From Chitinophaga sedimenti (GTDB lineage: Bacteria > Bacteroidota > Bacteroidia > Chitinophagales > Chitinophagaceae): 64,000 nucleotides of DNA. The stretch spans positions 3,596,001 to 3,660,000 of the forward strand of contig NZ_JAKUKA010000001.1 in the NCBI RefSeq assembly GCF_023156195.1, read 5' to 3'. A model generated the notes under the pieces. The model was not told the origin of the DNA, did no database searches, and saw nothing but the letters and a program-made list of their open reading frames with translations. Shown piece by piece: positions 20,703 to 30,212 of the stretch; the first letter of the stretch is position 1, and the number at the start of each line of letters is the position of its first letter. The position numbers were made by a program, and so were the translations under genes.

Positions 20703-20710
20703 TAACTTTG
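20703..20710 (+). promoter_or_regulatory. Bacteroidota -7 element, TAACTTTG
   Basis: Exact TAnnTTTG match, 9 bases before the ATG of the SH3-like gene, in the divergent space opposite the sigma-factor gene. Confidence 0.45.
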
Positions 20711-20719
20711 CCGCTACTT

Positions 20720-21256
20720 ATGAAAAAGCTGTTGTTACTGCCTGCTCTGTTATTCCTGCATATCACGCTCTTTGCCCAGGAGGGACTCTTTCTTTATCAA
20801 TATAAAAAGCACCCGGCGATGTGTTTACTGTTATTGCCGACACAGCTTACGTTCGGGACCAACCCTCCACCAAAGGCGCTGTTGTACGCCAGCTTTCTGC
20901 CGGCGCAAAAGTGACGCTTGTCGAAAGCGCCGGCGTACAAACCATCCGTGGATTTGAAGCTCCCCTGGATAAAAGTACGCCTGTCTGATGCCAAAGAAGC
21001 CTACATCTGGAAAGGGCTGCTCGCTCTCGACAGCTATACCCGCAACGGCGAAACTTTCCTTTATGGCATTGATCGTTCCACACCCGGCAGGGAAGACGGC
21101 GATGGCGGCACAGGCGGACAACCGGGAAAGATCGTAAAAGTGACAGAGAGCGAGGAAGTATTGGAAGAAACAGATAAACAAGGCAATCCTAAAACGAAAA
21201 CGAGCCGTTCCAGGGAGGTATACCGGTGGGACGGAAAAGTTTCAGTGAAAGAATAA
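20720..21256 (+). CDS. Exported SH3b-domain protein
   Basis: About 178 residues. Signal peptide MKKLLLLPALLFLHITLFAQ. After correction an SH3b-like domain is visible: DVFTVIADTAYVRDQPSTKG, VVRQLSAGAKVTLVE, then WIKVRLSDAKEAYIWKGLL. The C-terminal part is hydrophilic (GREDGDGGTGGQPGKIVKVTE). Two indels are needed: a lost A in the A5 run near 20808 and an extra C in the C4 run near 20964. SH3b domains in exported proteins often bind cell-wall peptides; no catalytic domain is visible. Divergent from the sigma-factor operon. Confidence 0.72.
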
Positions 21257-21295
21257 ATAAGGAAGCCGCTGTGATGACAGCGGCTTCCTTATTTA
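21256..21295. terminator. Bidirectional terminator
   Basis: AAATAAGGAAGCCGCTGT-GATG-ACAGCGGCTTCCTTATTT, a near-perfect stem between two convergent genes. Confidence 0.75.
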
Positions 21296-21311
21296 TAGCG
21301 CCCCGGATCAA

Positions 21312-22018
21312 TCAGACCGGAACCCAGATGCCAGACATGTAAAAATCACCGTTCGCGGTGGAGAAATGCGTGAGGTAGGTGGAGATCGTACCGCAGGGGA
21401 TATTCTCATAATTATCGCAGTACTGTGCTACCGGATTAAAGTAAGTACCGCTTGGACAAGCAACCACTACGAAATCGTACACCTCGCCCCATTCTATCGG
21501 GTACGTAAACAGCAGGTGTACATTATTGTCGATCACCCAGCACGTTTCATCACTTACGCGCTGTGTTTTACTGCTGCCAAGCTGCGCCAGGTAATCCTTT
21601 ACCGAGAACTTGTTAATGTTACTTTTAGACTTAAACGTGGCCAGATCGAGGGTCGTGTTTAACACCGCGCCGTTACCCACCGCAGCGGAGTAATCAGCGA
21701 TTGCAGACAGCTTATCGCCACTGCGTTTGATGGTGAGGTACCCAGCGGGCTTTCCCATACATGCAGGACCGCTGATAAACTTAAAAGGAACTTTTACAAC
21801 ATCGCCTTCCACGATGGCCTTATCGGCCTGAATACTGACTTTAGCGGCGCTGAAGGGACTTTTTCAACATTGTAATACGTGTCAGAAAACCACTTTACGG
21901 CTTCTTCGGCACGCAACGAAACAGCAGTTGTTTCATTGGATTCTTTGGAACAGGCATAGAGCAAAAACAGGGCTACGGGCAGTAGCATCACTACGCGCAT
22001 CATGGTGCGTCTTTTCAT
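21312..22018 (-). CDS. Hypothetical lipoprotein
   Basis: About 235 residues. MKRRTMMRVVMLLPVALFLLYAC is a lipoprotein signal peptide with the lipobox LLYAC followed by SKESNE. The body includes YLTIKRSGDKLSAIADYS, DETCWVIDNNVHLLFTYPIEWGEVYDFVVVACP and several cysteines. One A is missing from the A5 run near 21861; correction gives NVEKSPFSAAKVSIQADKAIVEGD. No family recognised. The start 22018 gives a standard-length signal peptide; the ATG at 22054 adds a spurious leader. Confidence 0.7.
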
Positions 22019-22252
22019 GGTGGTATGTTTTAGGGTAAAAAAACAAGTGGACATAAGGAAGCCTTAACGGTCTTTTCAGATCGTATGATTTAACATGGGC
22101 AACTACCTTAAAAATTTGCTTTCATTCAGCAATAGATCACTTTTTATTTATTCTTTTTATTCGTTTTAATAGATCACGTACATGAGGTAACAATACAAAT
22201 ATGCAAGTATTTTTTCTTCCAAAAAAATTACTTTTCAACGATATTTAGAGAG

Positions 22253-22288
22253 AAGAGGCTTACCGAAACGGTAAGCCTCTTTCTATTT
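22253..22288. terminator. Terminator after yjdM
   Basis: GAAGAGGCTTACCG-AAA-CGGTAAGCCTCTTTC with T-rich sequence on the plus side, directly beyond the yjdM stop codon. Confidence 0.6.
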
Positions 22289-22624
22289 TTATGCTTTCTT
22301 AACGAACTCCGACTTAAGCGCCATGGCGCCAAATCCGTCGATTTTACAATCAATATTATGATCACCATCCACGAGGCGGATATTCTTCACCTTTGTACCG
22401 GCCTTGATGCTTTGTGAAGAGCCACGCACGGGCAGGTTCTTAATCGTAACGACCGTATCGCCGTTCTGCAAAATGTTACCATTGCTGTCTTTCACTACCA
22501 GCGCATCCTCTGCACTATTGTCGGCCGGGTTCCATTCATGCCCACATTCGGGACAGGCGAGGCCTGTTTCTATCTCGTAGGTGAAGGTTGATTTGCACTG
22601 CGGGCATGGTGTTAAGTCACTCAT
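22289..22624 (-). CDS. yjdM: YjdM/PhnA zinc-ribbon protein
   Basis: 111 residues. N-terminal zinc ribbon with C7-x2-C10 and C24-x2-C27 (CPQC...CPEC), then the conserved PhnA domain [31 protein letters not shown] and [19 protein letters not shown]. Historically linked to alkylphosphonate use, but no phn genes are near and the biochemical role of this family is not settled. Start 22624 (MSDLTPCP) is chosen over 22645 because it matches the family N-terminus. Intact. Confidence 0.88.
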   Translation of the reverse strand: MSDLTPCPQCKSTFTYEIETGLACPECGHEWNPADNSAEDALVVKDSNGNILQNGDTVVTIKNLPVRGSSQSIKAGTKVKNIRLVDGDHNIDCKIDGFGAMALKSEFVKKA

Positions 22625-22732
22625 TGTTGGTCTTTTTTGCCGCAAAGATAACTTTTATTTCAGGAGAGGGGGCATTTGTCCGGTTATGGAACATTGGATG
22701 ACCGGGAATAGACACGGGACTAAGATTTGACG

Positions 22733-22740
22733 TACTTTTG
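22733..22740 (+). promoter_or_regulatory. Bacteroidota -7 element, TACTTTTG
   Basis: Exact TAnnTTTG match, 4 bases before the helicase ATG at 22745, implying a leaderless message. Confidence 0.5.
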
Positions 22741-22744
22741 CCCG

Positions 22745-24064
22745 ATGGATCATTCTTCTTTCTCAATCTCAGACGCGCTTTCCCATTTACAGATCGCGGC
22801 GTTGAACGAGATGCAGCAGGCATCGCTGGACACGAACAATACAACGAATGACGTGGTATTGCTGGCCGACACCGGTTCCGGTAAAACACTTGCTTTCCTG
22901 TTGCCCGTAGCACAATTACTGAAAAACGAACACGTAAGCCAGGCCATGATCATTGTCCCTTCCCGGGAGCTGGCATTGCAGATAGAACAGGTTTTTAAAA
23001 AGATGAAAACGGGGTTCAAGATCACCTGCTGTTATGGCGGGCACCTGCGGGAAACCGAAGAAAACAACCTGAAACAGGCGCCTGCGCTGATCGTTGGTAC
23101 GCCGGGCAGGCTGGCCGATCATATCCGCCGGAGCAATATCAATACGGCTAAAATTGAAACCACGGTGCTGGACGAGTTCGACAAATCGCTCGAAGAAGGG
23201 TTTGAAGAAGAAATGGCCTTCATCATCGGCTCTCTGCCTGCATTAAAGAAGCGAATCCTTACTTCTGCCACGGAAGCATTGGAAATCCCACCATTTGTTG
23301 GCATGCAGCACCCCACGGAGATTAACTTTCTGAAAGGGGAAAAATCGCCCGCATTAGCCGTACAAATGGTATTGAGCACGGATGACAGCAAAGCCGAAAC
23401 CCTGTTCAGGCTGATCTGCGCACTGGGCAACCGTTCCACCATCATCTTCTGTAATCAGCGTGAATTTGTGGAGCAGGTAAGTAACTTCCTGAAAAACGAA
23501 GGCATCCCGAACGTATTTTATCATGGCGCCATGGAACAACAGGAGCGGGATGTAGCGCTCTGCAAATTCCGCAACGGCAGCTCCAACATCCTGGTCACCA
23601 CCGACCTTGCCGCCCGCGGACTGGACATTCCCAACATCCGCTACGTGATACATTACCAGCTTCCTCATACCATCGAAACCTTTACCCACCGCAACGGCCG
23701 CACCGCGCGGATGGATGCCAGCGGTACCGCCATCCTGATACTGGACTCGCATGAACGGGTACCCTCATTTATTCCGACGGAGCCGGATGTGATCAGCTTG
23801 CCGGAAACAGCCATATTACCGGCCAAACCGGATTGGACTACGCTGTTTATTGCGGCGGGCAAGAAAGACAAAGTGAATAAGATAGATATCATAGGCTTCC
23901 TCTCGCATAAGGGAAAGCTGAAAAAAGAAGATATCGGTATGATAGAGGTGAAAGACTTTTTCTCTTTTGTAGCGGTGCGTAAATCTAAAGCTGCTGCAAC
24001 TTTACAGTTGATACAAGCGGAAAAGATTAAAAATAAAAAGGTGAAAATTACTATTGCTAAGTAG
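22745..24064 (+). CDS. DEAD-box-like RNA helicase with DEFD motif II
   Basis: 439 residues. Walker A ADTGSGKT (41-48), PSRELALQ (Ia), GTPGRLADH (Ib), VLDEFDKS (motif II, Asp143 onward), TSAT (III), STIIFCNQRE (IV), TTDLAARGLDIP (V) and HRNGRTARM (VI, about 315). Motif II is Asp-Glu-Phe-Asp rather than DEAD, but the two residues that hold Mg-ATP are kept. The C-terminal 70 residues (KVNKIDIIGFLSHKGKLKKEDIG; FSFVAVRKSKA) resemble the RNA-binding DbpA-type extension. Likely ribosome assembly or mRNA remodelling. Intact, probably monocistronic. Confidence 0.9.
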   Translation: MDHSSFSISDALSHLQIAALNEMQQASLDTNNTTNDVVLLADTGSGKTLAFLLPVAQLLKNEHVSQAMIIVPSRELALQIEQVFKKMKTGFKITCCYGGHLRETEENNLKQAPALIVGTPGRLADHIRRSNINTAKIETTVLDEFDKSLEEGFEEEMAFIIGSLPALKKRILTSATEALEIPPFVGMQHPTEINFLKGEKSPALAVQMVLSTDDSKAETLFRLICALGNRSTIIFCNQREFVEQVSNFLKNEGIPNVFYHGAMEQQERDVALCKFRNGSSNILVTTDLAARGLDIPNIRYVIHYQLPHTIETFTHRNGRTARMDASGTAILILDSHERVPSFIPTEPDVISLPETAILPAKPDWTTLFIAAGKKDKVNKIDIIGFLSHKGKLKKEDIGMIEVKDFFSFVAVRKSKAAATLQLIQAEKIKNKKVKITIAK

Positions 24065-24112
24065 CCGCAAGAAGGCTGGCCGGATTTCCCCGGTCAGCCT
24101 TTTCCTTTGCAG

Positions 24113-24951
24113 TCACACTACCTTATTGCAACTGAGTTTCCCGATGGGGTGCTTTTTAACCGCGTGTCCCGCATACAGCATATTCTTGTCTTTATCTTCC
24201 ACCAGCCAGAAGTTACGCCCCAGGTCCGTAAAGTTCCATTCGCCTTTCACACGCTTTCTCAGGAAACGCAGCAGTTTGGGGATGGACACATTCGGTCTAG
24301 AGCCGGTATGTTCCTGCCATTCAAAGCCACTGGCCTGTAATACGTCTTTGATTTCATTTGGTTTGATGAACATCTTCCATACGTGCAGATTAGGCGGCAT
24401 AAATGCCCAACGCTTCCACTCCTGCCATATTTTAATGGCCACCAGCTTACTCACGAACGTACGGTTGATCGTATCATAGATAAATACACCTCCGGGCTTG
24501 AGCACACGGGAAATCTCGGCAACTACTTTAGGAAGGTCCGTTACATGCTCCAGTACATCGCAGCAAAATACCACGTCGAAGGAATTGTCCGGGAAGGACA
24601 AATTCTCTCCGGAGCCCTGTTCGTACCGAATGTTCAAGCCACTCGCGCTTTTGCGTGGTTGCTGGCGGTGGTAATTGATTCGGCTGCAGGATCGATACCT
24701 GTAGTCTCAAATCCCATACGGGCAATTTCCTCTGTTAAGATACCTCCTCCGCAACCCACTTCCAGCGCGGCTTTGCCTTTCGGATCAACTTTCAGCCGCT
24801 TGAGTACATTGGCGGCATAACCTACGCGCCAGGGATTTACAGAAGTTTTCAGGATGTGTAATACGGTGTTCGGTTGCCACCAGATATCGCCCTGTTCTTT
24901 GTACACGTCATTATTTATCTGACGATAGATGTCAATGTCAATCTTTTGCAT
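24113..24951 (-). CDS. UbiG-type SAM-dependent methyltransferase
   Basis: About 280 residues. Motif I is ALEVGCGGGILTEEIARMG, followed by TTGIDPAAESI; motif II is FDVVFCCDVLEHV and motif III is VLKPGGVFIYDTINRT. These match UbiG/Coq3-like O-methyltransferases. Bacteroidota use menaquinone, so the substrate is probably not ubiquinol and the enzyme may act on another small molecule. A one-base error near 24643 breaks the frame; correction gives ITTASNHAKA followed by SGLNIRYEQGSGE. It starts 11 bases after a cupin gene, so the two form an operon. Confidence 0.8.
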
Positions 24952-24961
24952 GGAAATCGTT

Positions 24962-25397
24962 TTAGTGGTTGGCTACAGGCACCAGTCCGTGCTGGATCAT
25001 AATTTCCTTCAACCCTGGCCATGTCGGGAGGACCGCCGGCTTTCAGCACGCTGAGGATGTCTTTGAAGTAATTGGAAGTAAAAACGCCAGGGTTGGCATA
25101 GGCTAGTATCTCTACAATCTGATCGGTGGAATTAGTGAAACTGTGTATGCGTCCACGTTTGATAAAATAGTAATCACCGGGATGCAGTTCCATCACCTGG
25201 TCGTCGACGGTAAGGGTGAGCGTACCCTTCAGGGCGAACAACGTTTCGTCGAAATTGTCATGGTAATGTGCGGCAGGTACTTTGGCATTGGGATGAATCA
25301 CCACCTTAAACATGGTGAACTGCGCGCCCGTATCCGCTGCATCGAGGCAAAAGTGGATTTCCAGCCCGTTGCCAAGATCGATCACTTCATTTGTCAT
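24962..25397 (-). CDS. Cupin domain protein
   Basis: About 145 residues, single double-stranded beta-helix. HYHDNFDETLFALKGTLTL is cupin motif 1 (His, His, Glu metal ligands) and PGDYYFIKRGRIHSF is motif 2. An extra G near 25013 changes the tail; removing it gives DMARLKEIMIQHGLVPVANH-stop. Start 25397 (MTNEVIDLG) is chosen over the upstream 25439. Metal-dependent isomerase, dioxygenase or binding protein; function not determined. Co-transcribed with the methyltransferase. Confidence 0.75.
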
Positions 25398-25466
25398 ATA
25401 CTGGTTTTGTAATGCAAAGAAAGGGAAGCAGGCGTGCAAATAAATTGTCTCAAATCAAGAAAAGTG

Positions 25467-26048
25467 TCACAACCGCATATTTCTTTTCCTGATACGGCTA
25501 AGCGTTTCAGGTGTCACGCCGAGGTAACTGGCAATCTGGTACTGCGGCAGCCGATTAATCCAGTGCGGTGTTTCTTTCAGAATACGGCGGTATTTCTCGT
25601 CAGGTGTTTCCACACTCATGTTGCTGAGCATACCTTTCAGCCAGGCTACCGTATAACCGCGATTCTTTATCTGGTACAGCGCATAATCCGGGATTGTTCT
25701 CGTTGCATACTCCCATTTCTCACGATCCATTGACAGCATATAACAATCCTCCACTGCCTGCATACTCATTGTAGAAGGAGTGAGATTGATGAAGCTATCC
25801 ATTTCTCCACACCACCAGCCCTCCTCCGCAAAAAACAGGTTACGTTCGTCGCCATTGGCGGTAATATGGTATTGCCGCATGCAGCCTTTCACCAGGAAGC
25901 ATACATGCTTTACCACGGTACCCGTTGTGAACAGTCGTTCGTTTTTGGGCAGATATGCTTCTTCGAAAAAGCTCAGGAGCTTTTCGAACTCCGCTTTCGG
26001 GAAGTGGTGGCGTTGCTGCAAGGTAGTTAGTAGAAGATGTTCGCTCAT
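25467..26048 (-). CDS. Crp/Fnr family transcriptional regulator
   Basis: 193 residues. N-terminal cyclic-nucleotide-binding-like jelly roll (ERLFTTGTVVKHVCFLVKGCMRQYHITANGDERNLFF) and C-terminal winged helix (PHWINRLPQYQIASYLGVTPETLSRIRKR). The Arg/Ser pair for cAMP is not evident, and such short Bacteroidota members usually do not bind cAMP. It lies 70 bases upstream of the cupin-methyltransferase pair in the same direction and may control it. Intact. Confidence 0.88.
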   Translation of the reverse strand: MSEHLLLTTLQQRHHFPKAEFEKLLSFFEEAYLPKNERLFTTGTVVKHVCFLVKGCMRQYHITANGDERNLFFAEEGWWCGEMDSFINLTPSTMSMQAVEDCYMLSMDREKWEYATRTIPDYALYQIKNRGYTVAWLKGMLSNMSVETPDEKYRRILKETPHWINRLPQYQIASYLGVTPETLSRIRKRNMRL

Positions 26049-26167
26049 GGAGGGTTAAAGATAGGAAAACCTGTGTTGCTTCCTGCTCCGGAGGGTTGGT
26101 CGGGTTTGGTTTACGGCTTATAGTGAGCGATAAATGCCATAAAGTAGTGTCGTAAACTGAAAAGAGA

Positions 26168-26185
26168 TTTAGCATTACTGCTAAA
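26168..26185. repeat. 7-bp inverted repeat
   Basis: TTTAGCA-TTAC-TGCTAAA between the Crp-like gene and the kinase gene. Could be an operator for the Crp-like protein; the 267-base region otherwise holds nothing recognisable. Confidence 0.35.
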
Positions 26186-26315
26186 CTTCTTGCGCGAAGG
26201 TTGTGGGGCTGAAGTTAAATCTTCCTATTGGCAATTTAGAGCATAAGTAATTGATTATCAAATCACAAAACGCATCCATTTGTATTCTAAGTCAAATTAG
26301 CTATTTTTACATCAA

Positions 26316-26998
26316 ATGGACAATAATGATACCAGAAGCAAACTTGAATATATCACTAAAGGAATTGTCATTGAGGGGGCAGCGGATCATTGCACAACAA
26401 TCAGGAATTTCTTATGCCGAAGCTTTAGCACAAGTACAACGGTTAAAAGAGATTTCGAAAGTAAAGCAATCATCAAAAAGAGCAGGCCGAATGCCTGATT
26501 AAATTTGCTAAAGACAATGATCTTTGGTTAACCCAACCCCCAGACTCAAATAAATTCCTAGCCAGAGGCGGCGAAGCCAGTGTGTATTTTGATGCCGTCA
26601 GTAATAGTGTAATAAAATACAATGATGCCGTATATTATGCTACCTGGTTAGAATTCTTCAATAGCATCCTAATTCACAACCTTCTTTTCCCGAATACAGC
26701 CTATGAATTTTTCGGATTTATTGAAATCAATGAAACGCTATGTACTGTAGTGCAACAACCCTTTGTTACCTCCGATGATGCTGTAGACCTTACAGACGTT
26801 ACCAAATTGCTTGCATTTAATGGTTTTGAAAATCGTAAAAGAAATGGGATTGCTACTAACAATTACTACAACAAGGATTTAGGGATAATACTAGAAGATA
26901 TTCACGATGAAAATGTAATTGTCAATTCCAACAACCTCTTTTTATCGACACGGTTTTCTACACTGCATTTCAGGAATAATTTTCAACTTGATCCATAA
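26316..26998 (+). CDS. Putative polyvalent protein kinase
   Basis: About 228 residues after correction. N-terminal region MDNNDTRSKLEYITKGIVIEG and TIRNFLCRSFSTSTTVKR; then the kinase N-lobe LARGGEASVYFDAVSNSVIKYND with the glycine-rich loop and the invariant Lys, and the C-lobe GIILEDIHDENVIVNSNNL, where the HDENV element is the catalytic loop. It matches the polyvalent-type kinase domain family seen in phages and conjugative elements of Bacteroidota. One A is missing from the A5 run near 26475; correction gives AIIKKEQAECLIKFAKDN. The gene is clearly more AT-rich than its neighbours and lies beyond the 3' end of tRNA-Asp, which suggests acquired DNA. Confidence 0.7.
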
Positions 26999-27023
26999 TT
27001 TATTTCTAATACATCCCAAAACA

Positions 27024-27053
27024 AAAAAGCCCACACTTTCATGTGAGCTTTCA
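27024..27053. terminator. Terminator between kinase and tRNA-Asp
   Basis: AAAGC-C-CACA / TGTG-A-GCTTT hairpin, downstream of both convergent genes. Confidence 0.55.
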
Positions 27054-27064
27054 AACGTTTCCTG

Positions 27065-27138
27065 CGGACCGGACGGGACTCGAACCCGCGACCTCCGCCG
27101 TGACAGGGCGGCATTCTAACCGACTGAACTACCGATCC
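27065..27138 (-). tRNA. tRNA-Asp (GTC)
   Basis: 74 nt cloverleaf on the minus strand. Acceptor stem GGATCGG / CCGGTCC with one G-T pair, anticodon loop CTGTCAC on the stem CCGCC/GGCGG (anticodon GTC), T arm GCGGG-TTCGAGT-CCCGT, discriminator G. CCA is not encoded. Confidence 0.95.
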
Positions 27139-27195
27139 ATTCCGTAATTCCGGGTTGCAATATTAATACAGTTTTTTGATTATCACAAAATATTT

Positions 27196-28710
27196 TTATT
27201 CTACCAGATATTTTCGCAATTCTGCGTTCACGTCCACCTTCGGATCATGCAGCAAATACACAGCCGTACCGCGTTCCAGCGAATATGGATTACGCACCTC
27301 TCCGATGCGGCGCATGCTGCGATAGTCTAAAGAATCTTTCGTGGCTGCTTCCCGCGAATCGAATTCACGCACACGAATCTTCGTCCGTACCGGCACAGTT
27401 AAGTCCATCCAGTATTTATAATCCGCGCTGAACGAGGTAGCGCCAATATTTCCGAAAGCCGAGTAATAGTTTATCGCGCCCGCTTCGCCATAATTATCGC
27501 ACAAAATAAGCAAGCCGTTTTTATCGGGCACCAGGTTATATGCGCTGTCGACAATAGCCGCCAGCTCTCTCCAGCCCGTCATATCTGCATAATCCTGCGG
27601 CAGGTCATGCTCCTGGCCGTCGTTCCAGCGCAACAAACCTAATCTTTGAAAGCGGTTGTGCTCCGCGATAATCTGCACTGGTGAATAAACAGGCATGATA
27701 AACGGGATCAGCCAGATGAACGTGCCTATTGTGAAAGCCAGCAATAGCGCACGAAAAGGCCAGCGCTTTAATTTCAGTGAGAGGTAAGCACTGCCGAATG
27801 CCAGTATTACCGGGTACAATCCTAACGCGTAATACCCCTTTGCGTTAAAAAAACTGAAAAGTGCGATGGTCGCAACATAAGTGAACAATACCCAGCGGTG
27901 TTCCCGCCACGGGCGATGCACTAACAGGCCAATAAATCCACCGAGCAGCACAAATATCGCGCAGGCAAAATACAGCAACTGCTCCTTGAAGAAATCTGCC
28001 CGGTTTACGTGCGTCAGCTGCGTTTCCTGCAATTCCTTCATGTGTTTTAACACCGGGAAGTGGTTAACGATCTGCCATATAACATTGGGCGAAACCAGCA
28101 CGATCATCAATAGCAAAGCGCCGTAAAAATGTTTATGTGTAAACATTTTCCGCTGTTCCGTTACCAACACCGCCGGCAGCAACCCAAGTAAGAGAAATAT
28201 AATGTTATACTTGTTCAGGAAGCCCAATGCTGCCCAAACCGCCAGTGCATAAAGGTTTGCAGGCCGCCCGTCCTTAAAGTACCGCATCAGGCTGTAAAAC
28301 ACTGCGGCCCAGGCCAGCACATCAAATGAGTTAGGTTGATATAGGGTATTTAGGCGGAGGTATGCCGAACAGAGGCAGGCGATGGCGACGAGGCACTTCG
28401 CGAACAGGCTGCCATCCAGTAATTCCACCATCTTCCAGCAAAGAAAGATCGTAGCTGCACCAAAAAGGGCGGGAAAAAGCCGTACTACCCACTCACTGTT
28501 ACCCAGCCACCTGATCAGCAACGACACAAAAGCAGTAAACGGTGGCACCGACAAATACCCCGCTGCCGGGTGATTGGCCTGATCCAGGTGCAGAAATTCA
28601 TCGCGGTGCAGTTCATACACGTCATTCACCAGCCAGAAGCTAAGCACGATCTTTAAGACAAGGAAAGCGACCAGCAGGAAGGTCGACTGGCTTATCGGGG
28701 CTTTTTCCAT
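27196..28710 (-). CDS. GT39-type membrane glycosyltransferase (ArnT/PMT family)
   Basis: 504 residues with about 11-12 membrane helices (LLVAFLVLKIVLSFWLV; YGALLLMIVLVSPNVIW; ALLLAFTIGTFIWLIPF). The first periplasmic loop has YELHRDEFLHLDQANHP with the acidic Asp-Glu pair typical of family 39 and other lipid-linked-sugar transferases. The C-terminal 140 residues form a periplasmic domain. It would transfer a sugar from a polyprenyl-phosphate donor. Start 28710 (MEKAPISQS) is set by the first helix; it faces the SMUG2-like gene with 28 bases between. Intact. Confidence 0.85.
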   Translation of the reverse strand: MEKAPISQSTFLLVAFLVLKIVLSFWLVNDVYELHRDEFLHLDQANHPAAGYLSVPPFTAFVSLLIRWLGNSEWVVRLFPALFGAATIFLCWKMVELLDGSLFAKCLVAIACLCSAYLRLNTLYQPNSFDVLAWAAVFYSLMRYFKDGRPANLYALAVWAALGFLNKYNIIFLLLGLLPAVLVTEQRKMFTHKHFYGALLLMIVLVSPNVIWQIVNHFPVLKHMKELQETQLTHVNRADFFKEQLLYFACAIFVLLGGFIGLLVHRPWREHRWVLFTYVATIALFSFFNAKGYYALGLYPVILAFGSAYLSLKLKRWPFRALLLAFTIGTFIWLIPFIMPVYSPVQIIAEHNRFQRLGLLRWNDGQEHDLPQDYADMTGWRELAAIVDSAYNLVPDKNGLLILCDNYGEAGAINYYSAFGNIGATSFSADYKYWMDLTVPVRTKIRVREFDSREAATKDSLDYRSMRRIGEVRNPYSLERGTAVYLLHDPKVDVNAELRKYLVE

Positions 28711-28738
28711 ATCTATTAAGATAGTAATTTTATGGGGC

Positions 28739-29440
28739 ATGAAAAAGCACACCTTCGCCGAACAAGTTATTGCGTTTAACCGCCACCTGGAATATACCGG
28801 CTCCCTGCCGCCGGGTATCCGTATCATGAACCCATTCCGCGAACAGCCGCAGGTGATGGATATCATGCAGCAGTTCTACCGCAAATACTACAGCGATCAG
28901 CACCCGCGCCGTATGATCATGGGTATTAATCCCGGCCGCCTGGGCTCCGGCGCTACCGGCATTCCTTTTACGGATACCAAACGGCTGGCAGATGTCGTGG
29001 GCATCCGCATCGAGGGAATTAAAACCCACGAACCCTCTTCTGTGTTCGTATACGATGTAATTGAAGCCTATGGTGGCCCGGAAGCCTTTTACCATGATTT
29101 CTACTTCGCCTCCGTATCGCCGTTGGGCTTCACATCTGTTAAACCCAACGGATCCGAGATCAATTATAACTATTACGATAGCAAGCCGCTCACCATCGCC
29201 GTGTACGATTTCATGGTGAAAAGCATCCGCCAGCAGCTGGAATTCGGTATCGACACAAAAGTGTGTTACTGCTTCGGCACTGGTAAAAATGCGGCCTTTC
29301 TCACGAAACTCAACGAAACAGAACGCTTCTTCGAAAAGATCGTGCCATTGGAACACCCCCGCTTTATTATGCAATACCGGCTCAAACGCAAATCGGAATA
29401 CATCGATAAATACCTCGCCGCATTCGCGGAGTTCAAATAA
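28739..29440 (+). CDS. SMUG2-like uracil-DNA glycosylase family protein
   Basis: 233 residues. IMGINPGRLGSGATGIPFTDTKRLADVVGI is the N-terminal active-site block (GxNPG) of the SMUG branch of uracil-DNA glycosylases, and PLEHPRFIMQYRLKRK carries the H-P block. Acts in base excision of deaminated or oxidised bases. Divergent from the GT39 gene with a very short shared promoter region. Intact. Confidence 0.82.
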   Translation: MKKHTFAEQVIAFNRHLEYTGSLPPGIRIMNPFREQPQVMDIMQQFYRKYYSDQHPRRMIMGINPGRLGSGATGIPFTDTKRLADVVGIRIEGIKTHEPSSVFVYDVIEAYGGPEAFYHDFYFASVSPLGFTSVKPNGSEINYNYYDSKPLTIAVYDFMVKSIRQQLEFGIDTKVCYCFGTGKNAAFLTKLNETERFFEKIVPLEHPRFIMQYRLKRKSEYIDKYLAAFAEFK

Positions 29441-29445
29441 TAGCA

Positions 29446-29470
29446 AAGCCCCGGCAAACGCCGGGGCCTT
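29446..29470 (+). terminator. Terminator after the glycosylase gene
   Basis: GCCCCGGC-AAAC-GCCGGGGC at 29448-29467, 7 bases after the stop codon. Confidence 0.6.
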
Positions 29471-29491
29471 CAGCAATACGTCTTGATTGAA

Positions 29492-30198
29492 TTATATCAC
29501 AGGATTCGCTGCGTAAGCGCTCCACAGTTCTTTCACGTCTTTACCGGTCCATTCTTTCCAGATACCGTCGTTGTATTTGCCTTCGCGCATCGCTTCGTTC
29601 AGCTTTACCACGAAGCCGGGCTTCACGTTCTTCTCTATCCAAACAAAGAAACGGGCTGTAATGCGGTAAGCGTTATCGTAGTTCTGTTTGTCGGAGAAAG
29701 GCGTCAGCGTCCAGCCGGCACCGGGATTGTCTACCCCCATCGTATGACGTACGTAATCCGCAATACCTTCGGTAACCCAACCAGGTCCACCACGGCGGTA
29801 CGACTGCACAATGTGCATGGCTTCGTGCGTTACCACATCGATATCGCCGGGATGTTTATCGAACCAGGCCGGGTTGTAACGGATGATAGAACCCGCCGTA
29901 GCAGCCACACCATCATAAGTAGGATCAACCAGGAAAGTTACTTTCTTACGCGTGTTGGGATTATAGGTTTTGGCCTGCAAAGGGTACACGGTAAAGAAAG
30001 TTTCGATCATCCTTGTTTTCAGGGCATCGGAAAAGCCTTCTTTTTGTTGATGAAGATCAGGGTATACTCGCCACGGGTAATAGAGTCTTTCGACACGATA
30101 CCTTCGGGGCTGATATAGTTCCAGTCGTTCCTTCTTTCCTGCGCGCCGGCGTTGAATGCAGCCAGCAGCATCAGCATAACAATAGTTAATTTTTTCAT
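29492..30198 (-). CDS. Exported basic secretory protein family peptidase-like protein
   Basis: About 235 residues. Signal peptide MKKLTIVMLMLLAAFNAGAQ, then the basic-secretory-protein domain with VVTHEAMHIVQSYRRGGPGWVTEGIADYVRH. HEAMH is a zinc-binding HExxH motif and TEGIADY supplies a probable third ligand. One A is missing from the A5 run near 30048; correction gives LIFINKKEGFSDALKTRMIE. It follows the GH92 gene by 14 bases, so the two are one operon. Probably acts on glycoproteins outside the cell or in the periplasm. Confidence 0.8.
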
Positions 30199-30212
30199 CT
30201 TGATGTTACTAG

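Noticed and set aside
24113..24951. Assigning the methyltransferase to ubiquinone synthesis
   Set aside because: Motifs are UbiG-like, but Bacteroidota make menaquinone and no other ubi genes are near.
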